A stretch of DNA of 23,763 bases from Methanomicrobia archaeon (GCA_016928455.1 JAFGKP010000121.1:1-23763); one strand, 5' to 3'; shown: positions 7,847 through 16,219, numbered from the stretch's first letter. The notes: generated by a model not told the origin, from the letters alone. Translations and numbers: made by a program.

Positions 7847-9205
7847 CTATCTTCGATCAACGAGCCGTTTTGGGCGCCCCGTGACACGGTAGAGCTCCAG
7901 GTCTTGAGGACCAACAAAGTTGAACACCAGGTTAAACGTCCCTTCTGCGTGCGCCTCAGCCAGCCGCTGCTTATACTGGAAGAACGCTTTGAGAAAATGC
8001 TCTTCGACCACGTTCCGGTCACATTTCTCCGGATCGAAGCACTCGACACTCACGCGCATCGTCGTCTCGCCCATATCGTCGCCACCGTACAGGAACGCCT
8101 CGTACTCGCCCGTCAGGTACTCCATGTTCTCGCGCTGAAAGACGCCGCGTTCAACGTCCACACGGTTGAACGGCGTCTCGGCGACCCAGAAAGTCTCGGC
8201 CTCGCGCTGCGGCGTCATGATCCTCAGATGCGTTCGACCACAGGCGCAGCGGTCTCGTGAAAGCACAACGGTCGTATCTTCCGTATCGTAATTGAGCAGG
8301 AGCGTCCCGCACTTCTCACCCACGGGCAGTAACGTGGTGAGTACGATGCGACCGCACTCGCCTTCGGGCACGAAGTCCGCCAGATGTGGATCGTACACGT
8401 CCAAGTGCACCATGTCTTCGGGTACGTGGAGCCCCTTGAGCTCGCTGCATTCACCGCACATCGTGCCTTCCGTGCTCCCGTAGGTATTGTAGACGGGACA
8501 GCCCCAGAGCTCCGCGAGATACGCGCGTGACTCTTCAGCGAAGCTCTCACCACCGACTACCAGCCGCTCAACACTCGAGTCTGGTGGTCTGATATGCGCG
8601 ACTTGCAGCCGTCGCGCGAGCCGCAGGAGCTTGAAGACGCTCCCCACCAAACCCGTCGGCTTGTACGAGTGTATAATACGTAACGGAAAGGCACATTTAC
8701 CTTCCGGTATGATCGTCATACCGATCTTCTGTGCCGCAAGTGTCATCGTGTTCGCGCCCACGTTCATTCCGTAGGAGGCGCAGACGACCACGCGATCGCC
8801 TGGTCCGAACCCCTGTGACACGAATATTTGCGCGTACTTCTCGGCATACCGCTGCCAGTCCGCCCAGGAGAGAAAGAACGCCTTGGGAGTACCGCTTGTG
8901 CCGCTGGTCTCGTGGAGCGTGAAGATCTCACGCCAGTCGAGGCTCTTGAACTGAAATTCTGAGGTTTCTGGTGGCTGATGCTCCCTGATCGTCTGGCCAG
9001 AGATAATCGGCAGTTCGCGCAAATCCTCATGCGAGCGGATGCTCGCCGCGTCGATTTTATGCTCGCGGAACCACTGCCGGTAGAAGGGTGAATGCTCGCT
9101 CGCAAAGTTGACCGTATAGCGAATACGTTCCTCGATAAGCGCATCGAGATCGCCACGATCCATCGTCTCCACGGCCTCAGTAAAGTACGATCCTTCGCCA
9201 CTCAT
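7847..9205 (-). CDS. ftsA: Coenzyme F390 synthetase / phenylacetate-CoA ligase (PaaK) family AMP-forming enzyme
   Basis: A 452-residue adenylate-forming enzyme. The ATP loop TSGTSGTPK is at 100-108, YGSTEG at 242-247 and NYDTED at 305-310. Four cysteines (CGEC at 250-253, CAC at 320-322) match the zinc site of PaaK-type enzymes. Segments such as VETMDRGDLDALIEERIRYT and CASYGMNVGANTMTLAAQKI resemble methanogen coenzyme F390 synthetase, which adenylylates F420 to F390 when cells meet oxygen; this subfamily call rests on memory of those sequences. A plain aryl-CoA ligase is the alternative. Two TATA-like boxes lie upstream; the distal one fits a near-leaderless ATG at 9205. It is divergent from the XPB gene. 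Confidence 0.75.
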   Translation of the reverse strand: MSGEGSYFTEAVETMDRGDLDALIEERIRYTVNFASEHSPFYRQWFREHKIDAASIRSHEDLRELPIISGQTIREHQPPETSEFQFKSLDWREIFTLHETSGTSGTPKAFFLSWADWQRYAEKYAQIFVSQGFGPGDRVVVCASYGMNVGANTMTLAAQKIGMTIIPEGKCAFPLRIIHSYKPTGLVGSVFKLLRLARRLQVAHIRPPDSSVERLVVGGESFAEESRAYLAELWGCPVYNTYGSTEGTMCGECSELKGLHVPEDMVHLDVYDPHLADFVPEGECGRIVLTTLLPVGEKCGTLLLNYDTEDTTVVLSRDRCACGRTHLRIMTPQREAETFWVAETPFNRVDVERGVFQRENMEYLTGEYEAFLYGGDDMGETTMRVSVECFDPEKCDRNVVEEHFLKAFFQYKQRLAEAHAEGTFNLVFNFVGPQDLELYRVTGRPKRLVDRR

Positions 9206-9231
9206 CGCCCTATAAATAGTGGCTGCAGGTG

Positions 9232-9239
9232 CTTATATA
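9232..9239 (-). promoter_or_regulatory. TATA box for the F390 synthetase-like gene
   Basis: Minus-strand TATATAAG lies about 30 nt upstream of ATG 9205. A second box, TATTTATA (9211-9218), is too close for that start but could serve an internal ATG at 9163. Confidence 0.5.
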
Positions 9240-9303
9240 GCTCGTGGTGCCGTGCGCGTTCGCGCCTAGATTTACGTCTCAAAGCAGCCTGCACGGATTC
9301 ATC

Positions 9304-9309
9304 ATTTAA
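9304..9309 (+). promoter_or_regulatory. Possible TATA box for xpb
   Basis: TTTAAT predicts transcription start near 9333 and a leader of about 11 nt before GTG 9344. No strong ribosome-binding site is visible. Confidence 0.35.
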
Positions 9310-9343
9310 TCGTTCATACCGTACTAACTAATGCTGAGAAAAC

Positions 9344-10690
9344 GTGATCGCCGTACGCTACGAGAAAGGGACGCTCGCCGTTACGAGCAACTTCAAACTG
9401 CCGCACACCGTCTGGGACGCGCGCTCGAGCGTTTACCGGTGCTTGCCGCTCTTCTACAAAGACCTCATCGAGTACCTGAAGCTCTCACGGCTCGACTACA
9501 CAGATGACGTTCTGGACGTCCCGCCAATGCCCGCGTTACTCGATACCACGAAGCTCCGTGATTACCAGACGGATGCATTGACGCGCTGGCTGCGCACGAA
9601 GCAGGGCGTGCTTGTCTTACCAACCGGCGCGGGCAAGACGGTCATCGGGATCACGGCAATCGCCCGGCTGAACGTGCCGACGCTGGTGGTCGTCCCGACT
9701 CTGGAGCTGGTGCAGCAGTGGCGGCGTGAGCTTCAAAATGCACTTAAAATTGCCGTGGGCACGTACAGCGGTGAAGCGCACGACCTGCAACCCGTTACTG
9801 TGGCGACCTACGATACCGCGTATCTGCGTGCCGAAGAGCTCGGGAACAGGTTCCTGCTCCTGATCTTTGATGAAGTGCATCATCTGCCCTCGCCCGGGTA
9901 TTCGACCATCGCGGAGCTGTTCGTCGCGCCCTACCGGCTCGGGTTGACCGCAACCTACGAGCGCGAAGATGGCCTGCATACCGAACTGGAGCGGCTGGTT
10001 GGCGGTAAGGTCTATGAGATCAGTGTTGAGAAACTGACCGGCACGCACCTGGCCGACTACATGACCCGAAAGATCGTGACTGACCTCACGGACGACGAAC
10101 GCGCAGAGTACGAGCGCTATTACAGTGTATTCACCGAGTTCCTGAAACAGAAACGCGTCGTGCTGCGCACACCGCGTGACTTCCAGCGGTTCGTTATGCG
10201 AACCGGTCGCGATCAGAAGGCGCGCGAAGCGTTACTGGCGCGGAACCGTGCACGGCGCATCGCATTGAACTCGCGGTCGAAGTTAACGGCACTGGCGACG
10301 ATTCTGGATACGCACTTCGGCGAACGCACGATCATCTTCACCGAGCATAACTCACTCGTCTACGCGATCTCAAAAGAGTTTTTGATACCGGCGATCACGC
10401 ATACCACGCCGAAGGAGGAACGTGCAGAGATCCTCGATCGGTTCCGAACCGGTGCGTATAACGCGATCGTCACCTCGAAGGTGCTCGAGGAAGGCATTGA
10501 CGTGCCCGAAGCGTCGGTTGGCGTTATTCTGAGCGGCAGCGGGAGCAAACGCGAGTACAAGCAGCGGCTTGGTCGTATCCTCAGGAAGCGCGAAGGTAAG
10601 CTCGCGGTACTCTACGAGATCGTCTCGAAAGGCACCAGTGAGGTTGGGATTTCGAGGCGCCGGAAGAGTAGCGAAAACGAACCGCGCTGA
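9344..10690 (+). CDS. xpb: Archaeal XPB (Rad25-type) DNA helicase
   Basis: A 448-residue superfamily 2 helicase, full length for archaeal XPB. After an N-terminal damage-recognition-like region come LPTGAGKT (Walker A, 92-99), FDEVHH (DEVH box, 175-180), LTATYEREDG containing the XPB-specific RED motif (207-209), a helical thumb-like insert around 250-300, and QRLGRILRKREG (motif VI, 407-418). XPB unwinds damaged DNA with the nuclease Bax1. The start is GTG; the first residues IAVRYEKGTLAV fit the family N-terminus. In many archaea bax1 is the next gene; here it is 1.55 kb away, behind three inserted units. The minus-strand lipoprotein gene ends only 1 nt after the xpb stop. Confidence 0.95.
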   Translation: MIAVRYEKGTLAVTSNFKLPHTVWDARSSVYRCLPLFYKDLIEYLKLSRLDYTDDVLDVPPMPALLDTTKLRDYQTDALTRWLRTKQGVLVLPTGAGKTVIGITAIARLNVPTLVVVPTLELVQQWRRELQNALKIAVGTYSGEAHDLQPVTVATYDTAYLRAEELGNRFLLLIFDEVHHLPSPGYSTIAELFVAPYRLGLTATYEREDGLHTELERLVGGKVYEISVEKLTGTHLADYMTRKIVTDLTDDERAEYERYYSVFTEFLKQKRVVLRTPRDFQRFVMRTGRDQKAREALLARNRARRIALNSRSKLTALATILDTHFGERTIIFTEHNSLVYAISKEFLIPAITHTTPKEERAEILDRFRTGAYNAIVTSKVLEEGIDVPEASVGVILSGSGSKREYKQRLGRILRKREGKLAVLYEIVSKGTSEVGISRRRKSSENEPR

Positions 10691-10691
10691 A

Positions 10692-11159
10692 CTACTTTGT
10701 TACCGTTAGGGTCAGCCGATACTCGCCGGGGGATATCTCTTCACCTGCTCTGGGATAGGGGTGGAGACTGAAAGTCAGTGTATAGTTGATAAAATGCTCC
10801 TGTGCCTGCTCCGTAAGCCCCGGCTGATTCAGCACCAGTGAATAGCTGGTTCCCTGATGAGTGATCCGAACGTGGCTGCTGGCTACCCCCTCCCAGACGC
10901 AGACAACATTCTGGGGACAGCGGCTATCGCCGATAACTTCCTCGAACGTTATTACCATGTCTTCGCCCGTTATTCGAGCGCTCTGACCAACACCGATGGT
11001 GAATACCTCACCGAGCCCCACGGTGACATCTCCCTGATTCCTTACACAGCCAGTTACAGAAATGAGAAGTATTATAACGAGCACTACCAAATACCAACGG
11101 CTCTTCTTTTTATTCGCTTCTTCCCGCATTTTGCATAGTTCATAGGGATGCTCTCGCAT
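10692..11159 (-). CDS. Small secreted lipoprotein, function unknown
   Basis: A 155-residue protein with a long basic N-region, hydrophobic segment WYLVVLVIILLISV and lipobox SVTGC (Cys38). The mature part is beta-rich and contains EEVIGDSRCPQNVVCVWEG, a two-Cys motif seen in small uncharacterised bacterial and archaeal lipoproteins (family recalled, not named). AGGAG about 9 nt upstream supports ATG 11159; ATG 11129 is an alternative that would shorten the N-region. It lies between xpb and the VOC gene, on the strand opposite xpb, with the two stop codons 1 nt apart. No functional link is evident. Confidence 0.75.
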   Translation of the reverse strand: MREHPYELCKMREEANKKKSRWYLVVLVIILLISVTGCVRNQGDVTVGLGEVFTIGVGQSARITGEDMVITFEEVIGDSRCPQNVVCVWEGVASSHVRITHQGTSYSLVLNQPGLTEQAQEHFINYTLTFSLHPYPRAGEEISPGEYRLTLTVTK

Positions 11160-11203
11160 GTCTCGATGCTCCTGCTGCCATCCTCACGTCCAGCTGCAAT
11201 TGG

Positions 11204-11614
11204 CTATGGTGCGTTCTCAACCTCTTGCATCATGCCGAAGATGTTATTCTCCGTGTCCTTGCAGTAAGCGACCCAACCGATATTTTTTACCGCCATCTTG
11301 GGCAGTAAGATGCTCCCACCGGCTTTGAGCGCTCTGTAAAGATACTCGTCCAGGTTGGCAACGCTTACGGTACATACATAAGCGTTAACGGGTTGTTCTT
11401 CAATCGGTGCAGGATTACGGCGAAACACGAGACCACCGTTAATTCCCGGTTCGGTCTCGGGTCCGGTCGTCACCATCCAGTACCGATTCTCATCCAGCAT
11501 CTTGACGCCGGGTAAGACCCATTCATGTATCTCCCAACCAAACACGTCCGTGTAAAATTTTGCAGCCCTTTCGGGATTATCTGCCTGTATCTCAAAATGT
11601 ACTATCCTGTTCAT
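11204..11614 (-). CDS. VOC (glyoxalase/bleomycin-resistance-like) family protein
   Basis: A 136-residue protein with two beta-alpha-beta-beta-beta units. MNRIVHFEIQADNPERAAKF and FYTDVFGWEI form the first unit and YVCTVSVANLDEYLYRALKA the second. His6 fits the first metal position, but the last unit reads ENNIFGMMQEV, with Gln where many VOC enzymes have the metal-binding Glu. It may therefore bind ligand rather than catalyse. A TATA-like TATTTGG (11637-11643) centred 26 nt upstream fits a leaderless ATG at 11614. The gene is transcribed divergently from hicBA. Confidence 0.85.
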   Translation of the reverse strand: MNRIVHFEIQADNPERAAKFYTDVFGWEIHEWVLPGVKMLDENRYWMVTTGPETEPGINGGLVFRRNPAPIEEQPVNAYVCTVSVANLDEYLYRALKAGGSILLPKMAVKNIGWVAYCKDTENNIFGMMQEVENAP

Positions 11615-11735
11615 ATTTTTTCTACCGATCCTCCCACCAAATACGGTGAATAGGTGTTCTCTGATAAGTAGGTTTCGTTGTTGCGAGGAATTTCAAGCCA
11701 AACTGAACCCTCGTAAATGAAGCACGATAACTCAA

Positions 11736-11744
11736 AATTTAAAA
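11736..11744 (+). promoter_or_regulatory. TATA box for hicBA
   Basis: AATTTAAAA is centred 28 nt upstream of ATG 11768, consistent with a leaderless hicB mRNA. Confidence 0.55.
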
Positions 11745-11767
11745 GTGCTTAAAACAAAAGAGAAAAC

Positions 11768-12040
11768 ATGGACATCATTTCGTTCCCTGTACTCATCAGT
11801 AAAGAAGGTGAATGGTTTGTTGCGTCGTGCCCGCTCCTTGACATAGGCACTCAAGGAAGGACCGAGGATGAGGTCAAAGAGAACATCGCAGATCTGATCG
11901 AAGAATACATGGAAGATCCCGACACACCAAAACCTGACCTGGAGACCATAACGTCAAGATCAATCACTCTGACCTCCGTTCCCGTCAAGATACGAGGTGT
12001 TTATCGTGGCAGTGAAATTTCGGCCGCTACCACAGCATGA
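11768..12040 (+). CDS. hicB: HicB family antitoxin
   Basis: A 90-residue HicB-type antitoxin: short strand-rich N-terminus FPVLISKEGEWFVASCPLLD, then GTQGRTEDEVKENIADLIEE, the typical partly degraded RNase H-like fold. No helix-turn-helix or ribbon-helix-helix C-terminus is obvious, so autorepression is uncertain. It precedes and overlaps hicA by about 35 nt, the expected arrangement of a cotranslated antitoxin-toxin pair. The AT-rich promoter and position between xpb and bax1 suggest an inserted module. Confidence 0.85.
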   Translation: MDIISFPVLISKEGEWFVASCPLLDIGTQGRTEDEVKENIADLIEEYMEDPDTPKPDLETITSRSITLTSVPVKIRGVYRGSEISAATTA

Positions 12041-12230
12041 AGTCATAAAAATCCTTGAAACAAATGGGTTTCAACGCGTGCGCTCACGAAAACACATAAC
12101 ATTCAAAAAGAGAGATGTAAACGGCCATGTTTGGACAACGTGGGTACCCAAACATTCTGAGGTCTCCGTTTTTACTTTGAAGTATATTATCAAACAATCT
12201 GGGAAGTCACGTGAAGAGTTTTGGGCTTAG
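12006..12230 (+). CDS. hicA: HicA family mRNA-interferase toxin
   Basis: A 74-residue HicA/YcfA toxin of double-stranded RNA-binding fold. It has LPQHEVIKILETNGF, then RVRSRKHITFKK, where the His is the probable catalytic residue, and VPKHSEVSVFTLKYIIKQSG. HicA cleaves mRNA and is neutralised by HicB. The start is taken as GTG 12006 because GAGGTG (11994-11999) is a fitting ribosome-binding site and MAVKFRPLPQ is a usual HicA N-terminus; GTG 11997 and 12012 are alternatives. Its TAG stop shares a base with a possible GTG start of bax1 at 12230, so hicA and bax1 may be translated together. Confidence 0.85.
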   Translation: MAVKFRPLPQHEVIKILETNGFQRVRSRKHITFKKRDVNGHVWTTWVPKHSEVSVFTLKYIIKQSGKSREEFWA

Positions 12231-12241
12231 TGAATAATACC

Positions 12242-13786
12242 ATGCTCCCGGGTGAACTCCTCATCACGCGCACACGAAAGGACCGGATCTATCCCGATTT
12301 CCTCGCATTGGATGCCGAGTACTTGGAGTTAGCACAGGAGCTGATCGAGGTCTACCGCAGTTTCAGTGGTAAGAAGAAGAGCGAGCTTGAGGATCTGCTG
12401 GAGGAGCTCGAGCAGGGGCTACACTTCAAACGTGTGCGCGGACTCAGGACGTTGCTGGACCGAAGATGCACGTTCACCTCTCGATTCGCACTCGAGCCAG
12501 CACGTGCACGGCGATCCGTCTTTGAAGCTGCCCGTCAGGTCAAAGTGACCACACAACGAGAACGCGCCGCCGTTATCGCAAACGTCGCAGCGAGTTTGGA
12601 GATCACCGCTGAGGAGCTGGAGCAGTCCTTATGGGCGGATCTGGAGTCAGAGATCGTTCTGGAGCAGTTCGAACCACTCACGGCGGACGAGCTCATAAAA
12701 AAGTACAACCACTCGCTGGCGCAGACGTTACTGTTCAAGGCCACGGGCTTGACGCTTACCGTAACGGGGAAAGCGCCCGAGCTATTCAGGGCAATTAAGT
12801 ACTTCGGGCTGATGTACCTGCCCGAGGACGGGAACCGGATACGGATCGAGGGCGCTTCTTCGTTGCTGAAGCTGAGCGAGCGGTACGGCACTGCACTTGC
12901 GAAACTGCTGCCAGCCATTATCAGAAGTGAGTCGTGGATACTGGACGCCGAGATCGTTATTCGACGTGGAAACCTGCCGCGGATCTACCATTTTATCATG
13001 GATAGCCGCGATAGGCCCTTATTGATAAGCGACGAGCCGGTGGCTGATGACCAAGAAACCAGCTTCGACAGCACCATCGAGCAGAAATTCTACAACGAGT
13101 TCATCTCGTTACCCACCGCGAAGCACTGGGAGATCATCAGAGAGCCGGACGTGCTCTTCACTCGGCGTGGCGTCTTCATCCCGGATTTCAAGTTCCGGCA
13201 TAGAGAATTGCAGCTGGAAACGTACTTCGAGATCGTCGGGTTCTGGACCGAAACGTATCTCAAGCGTAAATTAGCGAAAATCGGATCGCTGCCGTTTACG
13301 ATGCTCGTCGCGATCAACAAGAACCTGGCGTGTTTCAACGTCGAGCCGTTTGGGTTCGGCGTCGATCAACCGCTGATTTTGTACACGAAGAAGGTGCCCG
13401 TGGGTGAGGTGGTTCGGTACCTGACCGCACTCGAGCAGGAAGCCATAGCGAAACAGGTAGAATCGCTGACCGACCAGCACATAGCGCTTGAGGGTGATAT
13501 TATCCCGCTCGCTGCGCTCGCACAGGAGTGCGGAATGACTCAGGAAGCCGTCAGGAAGTGCGTGCGCGATCCCGAGTACGTGGTTTTCAAAGATACCGTA
13601 GTCCGAAAGGAGCTGCTCGAGCAGCTCAAGGGGAACCTGCTGAGCGTTGAGAAGTACATGGAGGCGCGTGCGATCATCGAACAAGCGGGACTGACAAATG
13701 CGGACGAGGTGCTGGCATATCTCGGCTACAAAGTAATGTGGAAAGGGCTGGACGTGAACGAGGCGAAGATCGGTTTTGATGAGTGA
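12242..13786 (+). CDS. bax1: Bax1 (DUF790) nuclease, partner of archaeal XPB
   Basis: A 514-residue DUF790 protein beginning MLPGELLITRTRKDRIYPDF, the characteristic N-terminus, which favours ATG 12242 over GTG 12230 and TTG 12221. Bax1 is a structure-specific endonuclease that binds XPB and stimulates its helicase activity. The nuclease core appears at FIPDFKFRHRELQLETYFEI followed by VGFWTETYLKRKL, a PD-(D/E)XK-like arrangement. The C-terminal 120 residues are helical and acidic and include AQECGMTQEAVRKCV, which looks like a winged-helix element. The gene begins 11 nt after hicA, an unusual neighbour since bax1 normally follows xpb. Confidence 0.93.
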   Translation: MLPGELLITRTRKDRIYPDFLALDAEYLELAQELIEVYRSFSGKKKSELEDLLEELEQGLHFKRVRGLRTLLDRRCTFTSRFALEPARARRSVFEAARQVKVTTQRERAAVIANVAASLEITAEELEQSLWADLESEIVLEQFEPLTADELIKKYNHSLAQTLLFKATGLTLTVTGKAPELFRAIKYFGLMYLPEDGNRIRIEGASSLLKLSERYGTALAKLLPAIIRSESWILDAEIVIRRGNLPRIYHFIMDSRDRPLLISDEPVADDQETSFDSTIEQKFYNEFISLPTAKHWEIIREPDVLFTRRGVFIPDFKFRHRELQLETYFEIVGFWTETYLKRKLAKIGSLPFTMLVAINKNLACFNVEPFGFGVDQPLILYTKKVPVGEVVRYLTALEQEAIAKQVESLTDQHIALEGDIIPLAALAQECGMTQEAVRKCVRDPEYVVFKDTVVRKELLEQLKGNLLSVEKYMEARAIIEQAGLTNADEVLAYLGYKVMWKGLDVNEAKIGFDE

Positions 13787-13797
13787 GGTGACATCGC

Positions 13798-14304
13798 TTA
13801 ATAGAGCCAGCGTGCGTATTCATCGGTTGCATCCTTCATGTCCTCGTACAACCAGACCATCCGGTCGATGAACCACAGCTTACCAAGATAAACGAGGGCA
13901 ACGCCGAACACCGTTGGCCAGATCGCAAGCGTCGCAACGCCCCAGATGACAGAGATACCGCCAACCCCGGAGATCGCGCTCAAGATATTCGGCATACGAC
14001 GGTGATGCTTCGGCACCGGGATCTCATCCCGGTTGGACCATACCCGTTCACCCAGTACCCCCTTTGAGATCCAGTGCCTGGTTGAAGCGGGCTTGCGGAA
14101 GAGGCGGGGATTCAGCCAGGTCCAGAGGAGCGCAAGGCCAACAGGAACGAGTGCCCACCAGCCCAACCAGACACGGCTCCAGAAGGCCAGGATGAGCAGT
14201 GGTAAAACGGTGAACCGCGTCAAGCCGCTCCAGGGGTTTGCATGCCGTGCCCAGGCCTCATCGCTCATGGCAAAAACCGCTGCGATCTTCTGCTCTAGGG
14301 TCAT
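13798..14304 (-). CDS. DUF6653-type membrane protein
   Basis: A 168-residue protein with about four hydrophobic segments (TVLPLLILAFWSRVWLGW, ALVPVGLALLWTWL, SGVGGISVIWGVATLAIW, PTVFGVALVYLGKLWF) and a conserved-looking N-terminus MSDEAWARHANPWSGLTRF. The middle loop KGVLGERVWSNRDEIPVPKH is hydrophilic. I recall this as DUF6653, an uncharacterised membrane family; no function is known to me. Its 3' end is 11 nt from the bax1 stop, in convergent orientation. No strong ribosome-binding site is visible before ATG 14304. Confidence 0.75.
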   Translation of the reverse strand: MTLEQKIAAVFAMSDEAWARHANPWSGLTRFTVLPLLILAFWSRVWLGWWALVPVGLALLWTWLNPRLFRKPASTRHWISKGVLGERVWSNRDEIPVPKHHRRMPNILSAISGVGGISVIWGVATLAIWPTVFGVALVYLGKLWFIDRMVWLYEDMKDATDEYARWLY

Positions 14305-14404
14305 CGCCGAATCATACGCTAACTATTCTGCTCTTCCAAATTTGGGAGGTAACGAATTTACTGAATCCATTGCATAAACGCTTTCTGGTTCGACCTAGAC
14401 CGGG

Positions 14405-14878
14405 CTACTGCTGTAGATCGAGCTCCAATTTGAGATTCGTTCTGTCATAGTGTGCGTCCGAGCTCTTGTATGCGGTCGTTCGGAATCCGAGCCGCTGATA
14501 GAGCCGCACGGCGCTTTCCAGTACCGTATTGGTCTCTACGAAGAGTTTCTGGATCGATTGTGATCGCGCCCACGCGATGGCATGCCTGAGGAGCTGCGTG
14601 CCGATGCCTTTCCTCTGATGCGTGTCAACAACGGCCATCTTCGAGAGCTCGAAAAGGCCCTCAGTATGCCGGATAAGCGCGCAGGTGCCCACCACCGCGC
14701 CATCGAGGAGTGCGAAGAAGACCATGCCACCCGGTTTGATGATCGTTTCCGCAGGGTCGCTCAAGACCGCTATGTCTAAGGGCTCCACCCGGAAATACCG
14801 CTCCAGCCAAACCAGGTTCAGGCGCTTGAAATCATCCGCATAGGTTGGGTCAAATGGTACTATTTGCAGGTTTTTCAT
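14405..14878 (-). CDS. GNAT family N-acetyltransferase
   Basis: A 157-residue single-domain acetyltransferase. LFELSKMAVVDTHQRKGIG followed by TQLLRHAIAWA contains the acetyl-CoA-binding loop (QRKGIG). VETNTVLESAVRLYQRLGF is the usual strand 5/helix 4 ending. ATG 14878 (MKNLQIVPFDPTY) is chosen as the start because it gives the normal GNAT length; the frame stays open to 14980, but that part would run into the IS element. The substrate is unknown. The IS630 element ends about 50 nt upstream of the start and its transposase is read in the same direction, so read-through transcription is possible. Confidence 0.88.
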   Translation of the reverse strand: MKNLQIVPFDPTYADDFKRLNLVWLERYFRVEPLDIAVLSDPAETIIKPGGMVFFALLDGAVVGTCALIRHTEGLFELSKMAVVDTHQRKGIGTQLLRHAIAWARSQSIQKLFVETNTVLESAVRLYQRLGFRTTAYKSSDAHYDRTNLKLELDLQQ

Positions 14879-14927
14879 GGCCCCAGCTGTACCGTGTATA
14901 GTGTCGCGTGTATCAATTAAAGAACCC

Positions 14928-14943
14928 CTAGTGCAACGTTTCC
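14928..14943. repeat. Left terminal inverted repeat of the IS630 element with TA target
   Basis: CTAGTGCAACGTTTCC is the inverse of the right-end sequence at 16163-16178 except for one base. The outer TA (14929-14930) is the probable target duplication. Confidence 0.8.
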
Positions 14944-16175
14944 TATTTATCATATCACTAAACATCCGACACCACCCCACCCGGAATCTCGTCCATTTTA
15001 TATTTCCATTTGAAAACCACAGGCATTTGATTTAGCTCATCGACATATTTGAGAATACGTTCCTTGAGTTCTGCTTTTGACGAAACTCGTATGCCCCTGA
15101 GGAAACTTCTAGTCATTTTGCTGAAGAGGCACTCAATAATGTTGAGCCATGAGGCATGCTTTGGCGTGAATACAAAAGAGAAGCGATTTGGTACCGTTAA
15201 TAGATAGTCCCTGGTCTCTTTGGAGGTATGCGCTGAATGGTTATCGAGCGTTATCACAAGTTTGATCTCTGGTGGAAAGACGCTATCCAGATATTTAAGA
15301 TATTCGATAAATTCCTTACTGCGGTGTCGGTCAAAGACTTTTATATAGAGCTTTCCCGTGAGTAAATCAATGCTTGCCAATAGAGAGAGCGTCCCATAGC
15401 GTTTATACTCGTAATCTCGGCTTATACTTGGATACATACCGGGTATCGGCGCTAAATCCGGGGCAACATTTCCTATTGCCTGTATTCCTGGCTTTTCATC
15501 GTAGGAAATATACGCTTTAAGTATGTCTTCTTTATTATTTGCTTTCTCGCGCAGAATTTCTACCTGTTTATAGGTGTGGAGAATCGCCGCGCTCTTGACT
15601 TTAAACTCAGGATCACGACGTTCAATATATCCAGAGATCTTATGGGGCTTGATATTGCTTTTACTCAATATCTTTGAGACTGTCCCTCCAGAAAGTCGGG
15701 ATAACTCAGGAAAGCCTTGCTCGATACAATTCTCTCGTATATGTCTCGTCAAAGCCCGATTTGTCCAGAGTTCGGAAGCGTAGCCATAATCTTTTGGTTT
15801 TGAGCACGCTAAGGAGATTATCCATGCCCGTGCCTCGGACGAAATACGCCTTGGTCTCCCCTTCCGGTGAAGGTCCTCTAATGCTACATTGACACCAAAT
15901 GCGAGCGCTTTATCAATCGTCCTCTCTACCTTCTGGCGGTTCGTGCCAAGACTCCTCGCAATGGCAGCGATTGTATCTCCCTTATGATATCCAAGAATCA
16001 TCTTAGCACGCTCAACGGTCCTGAGGGGCATAGTCCTGGATTGACTGGCTGATCTCAAAATCTTAAGCTCCTCTTCGCTCACCTTTAATTTTGGCTTCTT
16101 ACTAACAAATGGCATTAAATCCCAGAGGAGGCAGCCCCTATATAAATGTTATCTATCATTTTGGAAACGTTACAC
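14931..16175 (-). mobile_element. IS630-family insertion sequence, apparently intact
   Basis: A 1,245-bp element with near-identical inverted ends (GTGCAACGTTTCC and GTGTAACGTTTCC) flanked by TA on both sides, the target-site rule of IS630/Tc1 elements. It carries one full-length transposase gene. Both ends and the reading frame are intact, so it may be active or recently inserted. Confidence 0.85.
14958..16115 (-). CDS. IS630-family DDE transposase
   Basis: A 385-residue transposase. An N-terminal helix-turn-helix (GDTIAAIARSLGTNRQKVER, about 46-65) and HRKGRPRRISSEA linker are followed by a winged-helix segment LSGGTVSKILSKSNIKPHKI. The DDE catalytic domain shows YISYDEKPGIQAIG (first Asp), VITLDNHSAHTSK (second Asp) and HASWLNIIECLFSKM (Glu), all IS630 signatures. 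There is no frameshift. The start ATG 16115 lies just inside the right inverted repeat, and base composition is lower in GC than the neighbours, as expected for an acquired element. Confidence 0.95.
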   Translation of the reverse strand: MPFVSKKPKLKVSEEELKILRSASQSRTMPLRTVERAKMILGYHKGDTIAAIARSLGTNRQKVERTIDKALAFGVNVALEDLHRKGRPRRISSEARAWIISLACSKPKDYGYASELWTNRALTRHIRENCIEQGFPELSRLSGGTVSKILSKSNIKPHKISGYIERRDPEFKVKSAAILHTYKQVEILREKANNKEDILKAYISYDEKPGIQAIGNVAPDLAPIPGMYPSISRDYEYKRYGTLSLLASIDLLTGKLYIKVFDRHRSKEFIEYLKYLDSVFPPEIKLVITLDNHSAHTSKETRDYLLTVPNRFSFVFTPKHASWLNIIECLFSKMTRSFLRGIRVSSKAELKERILKYVDELNQMPVVFKWKYKMDEIPGGVVSDV

Positions 16176-16178
16176 TAG
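16163..16178. repeat. Right terminal inverted repeat of the IS630 element with TA target
   Basis: GGAAACGTTACACTAG mirrors the left end with one mismatch. TA at 16176-16177 is the matching target duplication. Confidence 0.8.
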
Positions 16179-16219
16179 TTTGCTTATATCTTAAAAATTT
16201 ACCTTTTTTGGAGGACTGG

